Below, piece after piece: positions 1 to 10,100 of a DNA stretch of 64,000 bases. Under the pieces are notes generated by a model that worked only from the letters and a program-made list of their open reading frames with translations, had not been told where the DNA came from and did not search any database. The stretch spans positions 7,501-71,500 of the forward strand of contig WPIO01000060.1 in NCBI GenBank assembly GCA_009760855.2. The letters run 5' to 3'. A program made the translations under genes and the position numbers. The number at the start of each line of letters is the position of its first letter. Position 1 is the stretch's first letter. The stretch is from Cristatella mucedo. Its lineage: Eukaryota > Bryozoa > Phylactolaemata > Cristatellidae.

Positions 1-677
1 GAGGGCGAAGCGGCCCAGCAAGAAGGCAGCGCCGGCGGCTGCGCAGAGACGGCAGCGCAACGAGGCAGGCCGCGCTCGGTGGTGCAGCCGTCGTCGGCGG
101 CGTACGCCACATCCGGATGCTGTATGGCCTTGTGCATGACGGCATGCCCCAGGGGGTCCGTCTGCACCGCCGTACTGCACCTCGGACCGCCTCCACCGGA
201 GGTGGCCGCTGGGTCCACTGCAGCCACTGGCGGTCCCTTGCCGCCCACGCTGCCACGCACGATGTTTTTGTTCGTGAACGGACTGTAGGACATGTCGGGA
301 TGCTGCGTGGCCTTGTGAAGCATCGTGTAGCCATACCAGCTGGTCTGGCAGGCCACCGACTGCTGCTGCAGCGGCAGCCGAGGCTGCTGGATGGCACCAG
401 CTGCAGCCACAGCACACGGCGGCCGTGAGGCCGGCAATCCGTCGGCTTTCGAGCACTCGCGGTCGTCACACTGCCACTGGGTCACAAGAGGCATGGAGGC
501 AGCTGCTTCTGCTGCTGCATCGGTGCGCTGCGGCTCGACCGATGGGCAGTCTATGGGCGGCTGCTGCAGCGGCGCCGACGAGGCTTTGGTGGTCCTTAGC
601 TCGGCACACTGCTTAAGCACACCACCATCCTCATCCTCCAGTGGACCCGGCTCGCCACTGCCGCCACCAGTGGCCAC
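1..677 (-). CDS. Large exon of an unrecognised protein with a QHPD repeat, partial
   Basis: The minus strand is open without a stop for about 225 codons, from a good acceptor (pyrimidine-rich, CAG at 680-678) to the window edge. It lacks a terminator inside the window, so a stop-bounded ORF search would miss it. The product is rich in Ala, Pro and Gln (early segment GGGSGEPGPLEDEDGG). It carries two copies of a motif about 60 residues apart: MLHKATQHPDMSY (near 283-330) and VMHKAIQHPDVAY (near 100-145). Each copy is preceded by a QT pair (ACQTSW, AVQTDP). I do not recognise the family. Length, codon use and the internal duplication support real coding sequence. The plus-strand frames here are probably shadows of GC-rich DNA. 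Confidence 0.6.
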   Translation of the reverse strand, partial: MATGGGSGEPGPLEDEDGGVLKQCAELRTTKASSAPLQQPPIDCPSVEPQRTDAAAEAAASMPLVTQWQCDDRECSKADGLPASRPPCAVAAAGAIQQPRLPLQQQSVACQTSWYGYTMLHKATQHPDMSYSPFTNKNIVRGSVGGKGPPVAAVDPAATSGGGGPRCSTAVQTDPLGHAVMHKAIQHPDVAYAADDGCTTERGLPRCAAVSAQPPALPSCWAASP

Positions 678-1170
678 CTGAGTAGAAAACCCGGATCGCG
701 ACTGAAGCGCACCGATGGAGACGCTTGTCCTCGACATTTGAGTGCAAAGCGAGCATCCCCCATCCATCACTCCGGGCAAGGCAATTAGCGCAACGAGCTG
801 TGCTTGCTCAGACGACACGTGGAGAGCCACAGGTCTGCAGGTAACACCGGTGCCAGCCGGAAACGCGGTGAGCGGGCAACCGACGGAGGTGAGGGAGGTG
901 CTGCATGCGTGCAAGCAGTGGTCCGGGTAGCAAACACTACCGAAATAGCCAGGTGCGAGTGTGTGCACATGCATTCACACACGCAGGAGGGTGCATGCAC
1001 ACATCACCGGCGCGGCCTGGGGGCAAGAAGCCCACGAAGGACCAAGCAAGCCTACAGTGGGTGGGGCACGTGCTGATTGGTCTCTCACTGCCGAGCACCC
1101 AGTCGGCCACGCCCACTTCACTGCAGGGCGACAATCTGCAGTGCAACAGTGAACATCGGCAGAAAGAATT

Positions 1171-1172
<2 letters not shown>

Positions 1173-1234
<62 letters not shown>

Positions 1235-1264
1235 CACACACATATACATATATATTCATATATA

Positions 1265-1304
<40 letters not shown>

Positions 1305-1310
1305 CACATA
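1173..1310. repeat. (TA)n microsatellite, interrupted
   Basis: Two long (TA)n blocks are separated by a CATACACACATATACATATAT-type stretch. The translated Tyr-Ile repeats here have no coding meaning. Confidence 0.97.
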
Positions 1311-1421
1311 TGCTTGTCACTCCACCAAATCGACAAGCAGGAGCGATCATGGCATTGGCTGCTGTCTGCTCCCGACTGCGAATGGTTGGTTGCTGCATTC
1401 GGGAGTAGCACTGAAATGTGC

Positions 1422-1423
<2 letters not shown>

Positions 1424-1491
<68 letters not shown>
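1424..1491. repeat. (GA)n microsatellite
   Basis: An uninterrupted GA dinucleotide run of about 68 bases. About 80 bases downstream is a CAG/GTAGCAG trinucleotide run (about 1569-1613) followed by CCACCACCAC. Confidence 0.97.
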
Positions 1492-1494
<3 letters not shown>

Positions 1495-1568
1495 TGTGAA
1501 GAGAAAACTCGGGCAGAGGCACCGCTGAGGCAGTGGGATGCAAGTCAGACGTGCGATGCCTCGGAGCG

Positions 1569-1626
1569 ATGGCAGCAGCAGCAGCAGGGAGGAGGGCAGT
1601 AGTAGCAGCAGCAGTCACCACCACCA
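1569..1626. repeat. CAG/CAC trinucleotide-rich tract
   Basis: Clustered CAG, TAG-CAG and CAC triplets. No convincing exon borders surround it, so I treat it as simple repeat. Confidence 0.7.
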
Positions 1627-2032
1627 CAAACCCTTGGCAAGTACTAACCTTCATTTCCTGTCGTCGATAATGCAAGTGAGCCGAGGGCGCGTATTGCGAC
1701 TTCCCAGGACCTGCTTGTTGCCTGAACCTGCAGTCTAGCCTTTTTAAGCAAATTTCTCTATGCGTACCACTCAGCATGGCTGCTGGCATAAAATACCATC
1801 GCACGAGGTGAGGTCACAAACATTCCACGCCCAAAAGCCACCCAAAAGAAATCTGGCAGGGTAGATGCTCTCTCTATACACCAAGGTATACACAGGCAGG
1901 CCCCGTGGCACTGCTTCCTAGGCTGTCTGTCCACATCAGCTCCCGAGGCAGACTGGAGTTTACCACGAACTTGACCTTAAGGCCATCGCAAGCCAATTAA
2001 CTGCTCCAACAGCTCCGATGCAATTGGTAGAC

Positions 2033-2230
2033 CTCTCGGCACTTGGACTGGCTTCTATCTGACGGCTGCCATTAAGGATGTGTGGCTGGCTAGTGCTTCG
2101 TTTGCGCTGCCGGATTGGGGAAGTGGTGGCATCAGCTGAGATGCTTGCCTTCAGCATTCGGATCCAACGACACTGTTTACTGCTGCCAGACGAGGGGGAG
2201 ACAGCTGCAGCAGCAAGCCGTGATGGCGAC
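2033..2230 (-). CDS. Candidate Ser-rich exon, possibly of the same gene as 1-677
   Basis: A minus-strand open segment lies between an acceptor (GAGCAG before 2230) and a donor (GAGAG|gtctac at 2032). It encodes a Ser-rich basic stretch with motifs such as SPSSGSSKQCRW and TTSPIRQRKRS, typical of a phosphorylated, disordered region. The donor leaves phase 2, while the exon starting at 677 reads in phase 0. At least one exon between them would therefore be missing, or a different donor is used (AAG|gtcaag lies further on in the same open frame). Family unknown. Confidence 0.35.
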
Positions 2231-2477
2231 CTGCTCACGCCATGCTCACATGGCTCAGCTTCAGATCAGATGCTGCTTGAAACACTTGCACAGCATAGCC
2301 CTTCATCTAAAACCCACGGGGACAGGAGCAGACACCACGAGAGCAAGATAATGTGGAGTGAGAATGACCAATCACACGAGACGATTGAATGCTGGAAAGA
2401 TACCAGGGGATTTGGGGGAACAGCTGCAGCTTCTTTGAAAACCGTACACATGAGGTGGCAATCAGAAAGATCGGATC

Positions 2478-2592
2478 AGGTGGGCAACTATGGAATGCAT
2501 ACCGAAAGCCGCTTAGGCTGTGAGTGTGCTATACAAAACTCTCCTGTGTAACACCCGCAGAGTCTTTATGACTTTTGGGGAGTTACAAACGG
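2478..2592 (+). mobile_element. LINE-A 3' end fragment
   Basis: The sequence encodes the end of the LINE-A protein (TESRLGCECAIQNSP) and continues into its 3' UTR (CACCCGCAGAGTCTTTATG, then GGAGTTACA). It matches the 3' end of the copy at 40.5 kb in inverted orientation. Confidence 0.8.
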
Positions 2593-3224
2593 AAACATAA
2601 ACACAGCAGAAAGTCGAGCATCAATCGGTAGCCGAGCCGGCGGCAACCACGGGGCCACACTTAGCAGAACAGGTCATGCCAAGTTGGGGCAAAAGCGTAA
2701 ATCAGTGTGCTATGCACCTACGATTAAATTTTTTTTACAAAAATCTTTTCAAACATGGCCACCAAATCTTCTTAAAAGTATCACAAGATCATGTGTTGCA
2801 GTTGGGAAAGATGATCCAGGCAGGACATGCTGTGTACACATAACTCAGCACGACTGCATCGTCAAATCAAAATGCAGGTCTGACAAACAACAATTCTCGA
2901 CCTCATTAATATGCGACCCCTGCTTACTGCAGGGTGCTAGCAATCGGTAGCTTAAGGTTCAACAATTGCCTCGACAAAATTCTTGGTCTGTCGGCACCTG
3001 CATAAGGCTGAAAAAGGCAGGCATGGCATGCAACCGAGCATTGATGCCAAAGCTGCCTAGACTTGGCAGCCTTCTACAATACAAACAAACATACATCATT
3101 GCTAGAGCAAATCACAAGCCCACGTTAGATCCTGATCTTTAAAAGGTAGGTTTTTAGCTAAAAGACACGACCGTGGGTGGCCTGCACAAGCCCGGTGGAG
3201 CCATGTAGACCAGAGGCTAGCCGA

Positions 3225-3425
3225 CAGGGTTCGCATTGGCTCATCGGTTGAATGGGCTGCAAGGCTGTGATAAATGGTCTAGTTGCTAACATTTAATGAT
3301 CCGAGTTCTAGTCCTGCTATTCCTGCTCATTCCCGGCAGTTCCCTAACTCCTCCTGATGCCAGTCGGATGATGCCAGCTCTTCCACAAGTATTAAAATGA
3401 GGCTGGTGAATTGGGTTCGTTTTTA
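3225..3425 (+). mobile_element. tRNA-derived SINE-like segment, single copy here
   Basis: An A-box-like TGGCTCATCGG lies about 60 bases before a B-box-like GAGTTCTAGTCC, followed by a non-tRNA body and a T-rich end. No second copy was seen in the window, so assignment rests on box spacing only. Confidence 0.35.
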
Positions 3426-4204
3426 TATTGTTTTTTTCTCTCTTTTACTTGTAAGCTAATTGCAGCAGGCCTGAGCCAACTGCTAGAGACTAATGGCTCA
3501 GCAAATGCTTAACAGCACCGGGGTGAGGCCTTCCAGTGGCTCCAGCATCACTAGCAGAGGGGGCAACACATCGAAGGTCAAGAAGCTTTCGGTACAAGCA
3601 AACCGGCAAAGAAGTCGAGTAAAGGGGCAGCAAGTAGAAGGCTGCCACATCGAAAACATTTCGACCACAGCCAAGGCATCCCAGGTGATAGGAATGAGAG
3701 ATGACAAATGGAATAAAGGATGGCCCAGTCCTACCACTGGTTGGTGTTCGGACTTTTGGCAACGGTCTGAGTGTGGGAGCCGATATGCAAGTCTACAAAG
3801 TGAGCAGAACATTGCTTCCGGAGTTGCTGCCATGAACACAACTACATTTGGGACATTCAAATCTTATCATAAAACCTACTGGCATTAGGTAAGTTATCAA
3901 ACAATCAAACGGGAACAGCAGTAGCATTCGGGGAGGGGCAACTACACGTAGCAGTTGACTAGCACAGATGAGCTAAGCACAGTTGCATAGGGCTGTAGGA
4001 ACCAAAGGCTGTACGAGCCAAGGGCTGCCGAGCCAAGAACCACAATAGGCGACCGAGTACAGCTCAAGCACATTATTAAACAGCTTCCGGGGGTGCATCT
4101 TGCGCATGCAGCCCCGTGTTTGGTAGCTTTTGTGATGCTGTGTATGCACGCTTTTGGTATAATAAGCTAATAAGGGGCTGTTACTTACATCACATATACA
4201 CGTG

Positions 4205-4206
4205 TA

Positions 4207-4237
<31 letters not shown>

Positions 4238-4350
4238 TGCGTGTGTGCGCACACATATATGCATATACATGCAGCAGATACATACACATTACATATAATT
4301 TGTAGGTGCATGAGCACACACACACCCACACACGTGTTCACACACGCACA
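4205..4350. repeat. GT/CA-rich microsatellite region
   Basis: A (GT)n run (4208-4233) passes into mixed CA-rich sequence with ATGCATATACATG and ACACACACCCACACAC stretches. Confidence 0.9.
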
Positions 4351-4379
4351 CATACTTTGATTGTGCTATAGAAACCTAG

Positions 4380-4566
4380 CCTTTGTAACACTCACTTCAC
4401 ATCCTGACACTATGCATTTAAACTCTAACCGTGTTATGCTTGTTTTCGTTAAGCATGCTACCACTCACCATTCGATAATGCTCCTTTTGCAGCAAATATA
4501 AAGTGCCTAGAAAGAGATTGAGTTCCCTCATGGTGCTATACAAATATATTATTATTATTAATATTA
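4380..4566 (+). mobile_element. LINE-B 3' UTR fragment
   Basis: It shows the LINE-B tail in sense orientation: CATGCTACCACTCACCATTC, then GCAAATATAAAGTGCCTAG, the AGAGATTGAGTTC hairpin core, and a terminal (ATT)n. Confidence 0.8.
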
Positions 4567-4756
4567 CTATGTCTTTGTGGAGTTACAGGCAGAGATTAAT
4601 GATACATGCCGGACTCACATAGGTATGGAACTGATCAAACTATCGCAAAGCATCTGCCGAGAGGCTTCTCCAAGCAAGTTGCAAGTAGATAAAAAGCGCA
4701 TCAGCGAACGTATTACTTTGGCAGATGTGTTTTAGATTTTTGCGTTTTGGAAAATA

Positions 4757-4996
4757 TCATCCAGTCCACAAGGTACCATCACACTTGGGAATCTGAAGAT
4801 CTGAAGAGGGTCTAATTAGATGCCTTGGGTCATAATGCCTGGTATACATTGGGGGACTCTGACAACATTTAAGCTGAAGCACAACCATACCATGACAATC
4901 CTTCCTTGTTGCAAACAGAAGGGGATTTTTAACGACTCGAGAATGCAGACCAGCTTCAACCAATCGCCTTTTGACAGTGTCACCACTAATCCACAT
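4757..4996 (-). mobile_element. Tc1-like transposase fragment (DNA-binding region)
   Basis: The minus frame reads ISGDTVKRRLVEAGLHSR followed by VVKNPLL. This is the characteristic second helix-turn-helix of Tc1 transposases (usual pattern S..TVRRRL.EAGL..R...KKPLL). The downstream residues do not continue as a DDE catalytic domain, so it is a dead fragment. Confidence 0.7.
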
Positions 4997-5099
4997 TATA
5001 GATTATGCTTGCATACTTTGAGCATCAGCTTTCACGGGAGCAAAAAGTTCCTTTTGCATGCAAAACCACTAAGATGGGGAGGAATGATTAGAGATCCTT

Positions 5100-5210
5100 G
5101 TGTGCATCAATAGCCTCTAGCCTTTGAGTGTGTCATAGAAAACTATTTATCGTAACACCTGCTTAGTCCTTAAGGCTTTGTAGAGTTATAGACCGAGATA
5201 TATTACACAC
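5100..5210 (+). mobile_element. LINE-A 3' UTR fragment
   Basis: A diverged copy of the LINE-A end: GTAACACCTGCTTAGTC, then GGCTTTGTAGAGTTATAGAC. Confidence 0.6.
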
Positions 5211-5784
5211 TTTGTCAAGAAGAAGAATGTCCCGTGTAAAATCATGCACGATGCCCAATCAGAAAGAAACTTACTTTTCTTTCGTTGACAGACACGATCG
5301 AGCCATCGCCATAAAGTCGCAGGATAGAGCCCCAGCAGGTGATGTTGGGGTGCAATTGCTACAAGAATGTCATACGTACTGCTGTGCCCGAGCAGTTCTC
5401 GACCAGCTCGGCACAATAAAAAAAAGAGTAAACAGAAATTCGACTAAGATTAATTATACCCCACCTGGAGTAACTTCTGAGAAGCTGCTTGCTTGCCAAG
5501 TTTCTTATTTTTTGCGACTACCTACAACCGAGAGCAGACAGCTATCATCGAGTTCAGCAATTCGGCTTTGCCATCAAAATAAAAAGAGCAGCTAGTAGCT
5601 AACAAATGGAGTCACCAGAAAAACAAACAATAAGTCATCTGCTCGGTCACAAAATGAATCCCCATTACCACTAGCCTTGCGGTCGAACTGCAAGCCACAC
5701 CGTTCCAAGTGAGGAGATAAGAAGCTGGACTGATCAGGGCAATTTCAGAGAATTAATCACTCATAAATGGCAAACAGTCTAGGT

Positions 5785-5862
5785 CAGTGGTTCTCAACCT
5801 TCCTAATGCCCCGACCCTTTAATACAGTTGCTCATGTTGTAACGACAGGTTGAGAACCGGTG
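5785..5862. mobile_element. Internally deleted SPIN-like hAT MITE
   Basis: It begins CAGTGGTTCTCAACCTTCC and continues with a block that matches, in reverse complement, the 3' end of the element at 26.66-26.86 kb (GCCCCGACCCTTTAATACAG). It then jumps directly to the opposite inverted repeat (CAGGTTGAGAACCGGTG). Most of the interior is missing. The flanking 8-mers do not match, so the ends may be eroded. Confidence 0.65.
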
Positions 5863-6412
5863 GTTTTTGGGAAACACCAGCCGACAGCTCATCAGAGGCA
5901 AGCCGTGGTCAAGTGCTAAGAGCAAGCAGCTCTGGACGACGATGCAGTATCATTCGAAATGTGCAGAAACTCAGTCAGCTATGCAAAAGCCAGGGCATAT
6001 GTAGATGTACAATCTCCTCCGGTTAGAATCCGGCTCATTAGCTTATGTTGCATTTAAATATCCCTCTGGCACCAAGTCCCATCGGCAAAAATGGATGGCC
6101 TGTCTCAGTCTATTTCTGGTTAGCATTTGAGTTTGGCTGATCTAGCAAACCCCTAGTAAAATGTGGTGGTATGGTGCCATCACGACAAAGACCTACATCT
6201 GCTTTAGAGATCTCTTAAAAATGCAGTCAAGCTGGGTGCAGTCGAGCAGCCTTCGACTATTAGGCATATGATACTAGCCAGCTCAATATTTTGCCAAAAC
6301 CAAGTGACCATGAGTTGATCACTCCAGGCATGCTGTTGCTAGTGCACGGACAACACACGAGTCTCGCAGCCTATTTTTCATGGACTTTCTGACAGCAAAG
6401 ATTGATAGCTTG

Positions 6413-6557
6413 CTATGAAAAGTGTAAGTACCAAACGCTTGAGCTCGTTGGCATCTCAGAGCAAGCAGGACACGAGGAGACCATCTCGGTAAAGGTCCAA
6501 AGAGCTGGCACCACCACAAGGCCAAGCAGCATAGCAGCTACCGAACACCGGTGGTTG
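6413..6557 (-). other. Exon-like open segment downstream of DGCR8
   Basis: It lies between an acceptor (CAAATTTCAG) and a possible donor (GTTTG|gtactt) and is open in one frame for 48 codons, including VAAMLLGLVVVPALWTF. I could not align it convincingly to the DGCR8 C-terminus. It is recorded because the real last exon should lie in this area. Confidence 0.15.
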
Positions 6558-7004
6558 GATTTCGACCGTTCTCTGAAATTTGCTTTGGCACCACAGCTAA
6601 AACCAAGTTAAAGCTGGCTTGGCTAAGAGAAAAAACAGGAGTGTAGAAAGACCATTGGCAAGCATTGTGGTAAGCAGCCCCTAATCCAAGTGAGGGAGTG
6701 AACAAGATGACAGGTGGTCTTCTCAATGTGGTGGTGGAAAGTCAGAAGTATTTTGAATAATAATTTTGCCGACAGTCAACTTTTGTTACTGAGGACATTG
6801 GGACTGCAAGCAATAAAAGATGGAACATCTGGAGCACTTATGACTAAAGCAGTAGCATCCATGTTTAAACATTTGGCAGCTCCTATGTGGAACAATTAGG
6901 TTTTATCATCGGGTAGTTTAACAGTGGTATTGCCTTCCATGACCTCATGCCTGTAAGACAATCATTTCTGCATGCAGCTAACTTTTAGCATTTTTATGGA
7001 GAAG

Positions 7005-7049
7005 CTATGGCACGCAGAGTTCTTCTCTTTTTGAGTTCTTAATCTGCCC
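7005..7049 (-). CDS. DGCR8: Candidate terminal DGCR8 exon giving a short dsRBD2
   Basis: After a 50-nt intron (donor at 7099, acceptor AGTCAG at 7050), an in-phase segment reads GQIKNSKREELCVP and then stops. It resembles the start of the usual G.CKNKR.GKQ segment. If used, the protein would lack most of dsRBD2 helix 2 and the C-terminal Drosha-binding tail. A missed exon is at least as likely. Confidence 0.25.
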   Translation of the reverse strand, partial: GQIKNSKREELCVP

Positions 7050-7099
7050 CTGACTTGGAGCACCTGGTACAAGCAGTTGGCATACATAGTGCAGCTAAC

Positions 7100-7199
7100 C
7101 TGGGCTGTGTACTTGCTGACTGTAAGTGTCACTTCGACCTTGGCCGTGGCAATGACGTTGGTCTGCATTTTTATATCGGTGTCACCCATCATGAAGTTT
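7100..7199 (-). CDS. DGCR8: DGCR8 exon, dsRBD2 beta strands
   Basis: Acceptor GTTGTAG, donor CAG|gttagc. It encodes [12 protein letters not shown] and [13 protein letters not shown], aligning with human NHGMGDTSIKFE and SEYVMACGKHTVR. Phases agree on both sides. Confidence 0.9.
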
Positions 7200-10100
7200 C
7201 TACAACGTCATATACCAGAGCATACTGGGTGTCGACGAGCATCAACATGACAGCACCTACAAAAGCATGCTTCTCCAGTCATGAGGCACTTGCCGCACTT
7301 ACAATTGCCAACTACAGTACTTATCTATTGTAAAAGCTACAGGGCAAAATAACGAGTGGCTGAGTTAATCAGAGTTCCCCACACGTTAAGTTATAGCTTT
7401 CTTTAAAACACACCTAAAGTAACAGCTGACTACTACAATCAACGAGAAGAAAGGTACAACACAAACCCCCACTTGCAAGTTAAAAATGGTCTGGCTCCTT
7501 CAGAGAAAGAGAAGAAAGAAGAAGAAAAGAAGAGGAGAGAGACAGAGAGAGAAAGAGAGTACACACCTAAGCAAAAACTTACCACTCTTGGCTTTCAGTT
7601 ACAGGGATTCATTGCAAATGCTTCTGCAGAGTTGATACTGCCTTTTGGACTGCTTGCTCATCGTCACACGTTTACAAGTGCTACTACTAGTAGATACTAC
7701 TGGGTCATGACGGGCAATGTCTGATACCGGTTTCCAAAACATCATGCAAAGAGTCATGTATCATGCCATAACAGGCAAACACATTAGAAAAGCAGGTTGT
7801 ATTAGCTCGGGCAAGGGTGGATTGTCCTAGCAGCGTTTTGGAGCACCATCCAAGTTGCAATATTGCTCCTGGTGTTACACACAGGCATTGCAGGCTGCAT
7901 GGTTACTGTTGATGTGAATCGACCGGCAAGAAACTCTACCACGACCATTACTCAAGCTGAGACCTACGAGGACCAAGTATGTGGCCATAGGGATGATCTG
8001 TGCAAAGTGCTAAAAAAATATAATTCATTTGCATAGCGCCCTAAGAGAACTTAATCACTATTCAGGTGCTTCACATATGCCTCGGGGCTTGAGCCCACGA
8101 CCTCAGCCAGACCTTTGTCGAGGTGAGCACCTTAACCGCTGGGCCAAACCAACTCGGCATTTACTATACCTATATACTATACATCGGCATATGCTATACC
8201 TCGAAGGCCTTACATCTTTATAGATACCCTTAGACAGTCAATCCAAAGCTCACAGGCACCGATACCGAAAAGTGCCCTCTCGAGTACGGGCCAATTCTTT
8301 TAGAGTAGAGATTTCAGTAGCCAGCTGGTAGTGGGTGATCGCCAGACTAAATTGCAGTTTCCACTATAGAAAGGGGCTGGTTGAATTTCTAAATCGATGC
8401 AGCACGAGTTAATTAAGTGCGCCAATGCAATGCCGGAGTCCCTCTAAATCAGGATAGCCAATATGATGATGCTCCTTACCAAATGACCAATCACCAAAGC
8501 CATGACCTGCCCTGCTAATGCAGACCTGACACGAGACGTGGCCGGATGTGCCTACCTTTTAAGGCACTCGAGCAGAACAGCATAAGGCGATGGCAGCCCA
8601 GATTGCTTGCACAGTTCGGTCATTCTCTGGTCATCGATTTTTACATTGTCGAAGAACTACAAGTGCAAAGGCAACGGGCAAACGACAAGGTACGCTAGCC
8701 ACATAAGGCACGAGATGCGTGTCATCGCAGCCGGTCGAGCACGCGCCTGCTTCCTGCAAGCAGGGGGCAGCGGTGGGAGGTGTGAGGTAAAATGAAGAGG
8801 GGACAAAGAGATGGCTCACCTCAACGCCTTTAGGGTCCTGCAGCGGCTTCAGGTTCTCCCAAGAGCTCGCCTGCACCTCGACCTTACGCATGTCCTCAGG
8901 GCTAAGCAGCACAGCCAGAGTCTTCCGGGCTTTAAAGATCATGAACGATAGCTGAGTCATTTTGCGCTCAGTATGCCACCACGGCCAAAGAACAACGCAC
9001 CACCTGCCGCTTCTGCTACAGACGATGGCATCATGCTTCGGCAAGGGGGAGAGAAAGGCTTGTGGCGCCTGTGGAAAGGGGGCAAACGTCTCACCAGCAT
9101 TGCTCTTGGCATTCTTCTTGTTGGCTCCATGGCCGGTCCCATATTCCATTCCGTCGATTTTAACGACTGCACAGTACGGATTCGTTGAATTGTCGGTCTC
9201 GCGGTAGTCGTAAATCGGCTTCGTCTTTTGACTCCACTGCAGATACTCGTGGAGGATGCATACAAACGTCTTGCCTTTGGGGTTCAGCACGAGGTTGCCT
9301 GCACACACGAAGCGCCAAAGCAGTGGCGGAGCGACTGAGGTTCAGCTCCACGATTTACGGTGGCCACCGCAATAGTGCCGGCGCCCGAACGTGAACGGCC
9401 ACAGATGAGAGCGCGAGTAAAATCGCGAAATGGCAGCCGTTGGCCACTTGTCACGATGAACTGAGCCGGACCAAACGAGCTTTCACCAAACGAGCACGTC
9501 GAGGTGTAGAGCACAAAGCAATGCTCCAAAACCCCCAGAAAACCACTGTTAGCCGCCTGCGTGCTTAAAGCTACTACCCAGTGCCCCCGGCCGCTGTGCA
9601 CTGCCAACACTCCCACTGCCAGCTGCAACAACGATGGTGCAGCATTGTGCACCATGGGACACCAATAACCTTTCTGGCTGCAAGCCATTGTTCAGGAGGG
9701 GTTAGTTAGTCAGGAAGGTACATCAGACAGCAGGCTGCTGAAACAGCATCAGTCAGACGACTCAGCTGAATGTTAAAGCAAGAACTTCTAAAAAGAAAGG
9801 ACTATCTGACAAAATCGTAGCTCTGCCAGATGATACCATCATTAAAGATGCATCAAATATGCCAGCGATTTGGTTGAAGACCAAATAACGCTGTGCACAT
9901 CAAGACCGAGTTTTACTGAAGTGTATGCCAACAGGCACGTACAGGTGTGCATTTTTTTTTTATCTGCCCACGACTCCGGCTGATCATTAGCAGGAGGACT
10001 TATTGCACATTATACTGGAGAAATTTTCCATAGCACACCCACAGCTTTGGCAGCATCAGCCTGCTATCGGAGATAAACGGTGTCAATGTGAGGAAACAAA

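Noticed and set aside
1264..1602. Open frames made of Tyr-Ile or Arg-Glu repeats
   Set aside because: They are translations of (TA)n and (GA)n microsatellites.
4205..4345. Z-DNA or telomere-like structure at GT repeats
   Set aside because: Ordinary GT/CA microsatellite. No TTAGGG-type repeats and no positional reason.
7590..7690. Minus-strand segment resembling a dsRBD helix ([17 protein letters not shown])
   Set aside because: It is bounded by stops with no usable splice sites, and lies on the wrong side of the dsRBD2 exon for the missing piece.
8631..9308. A 225-codon frame across the DGCR8 dsRBD1 exon
   Set aside because: Only 9298-9095 and 8929-8820 match DGCR8. The stretch between them is an intron with good donor and acceptor sites that happens to stay open.
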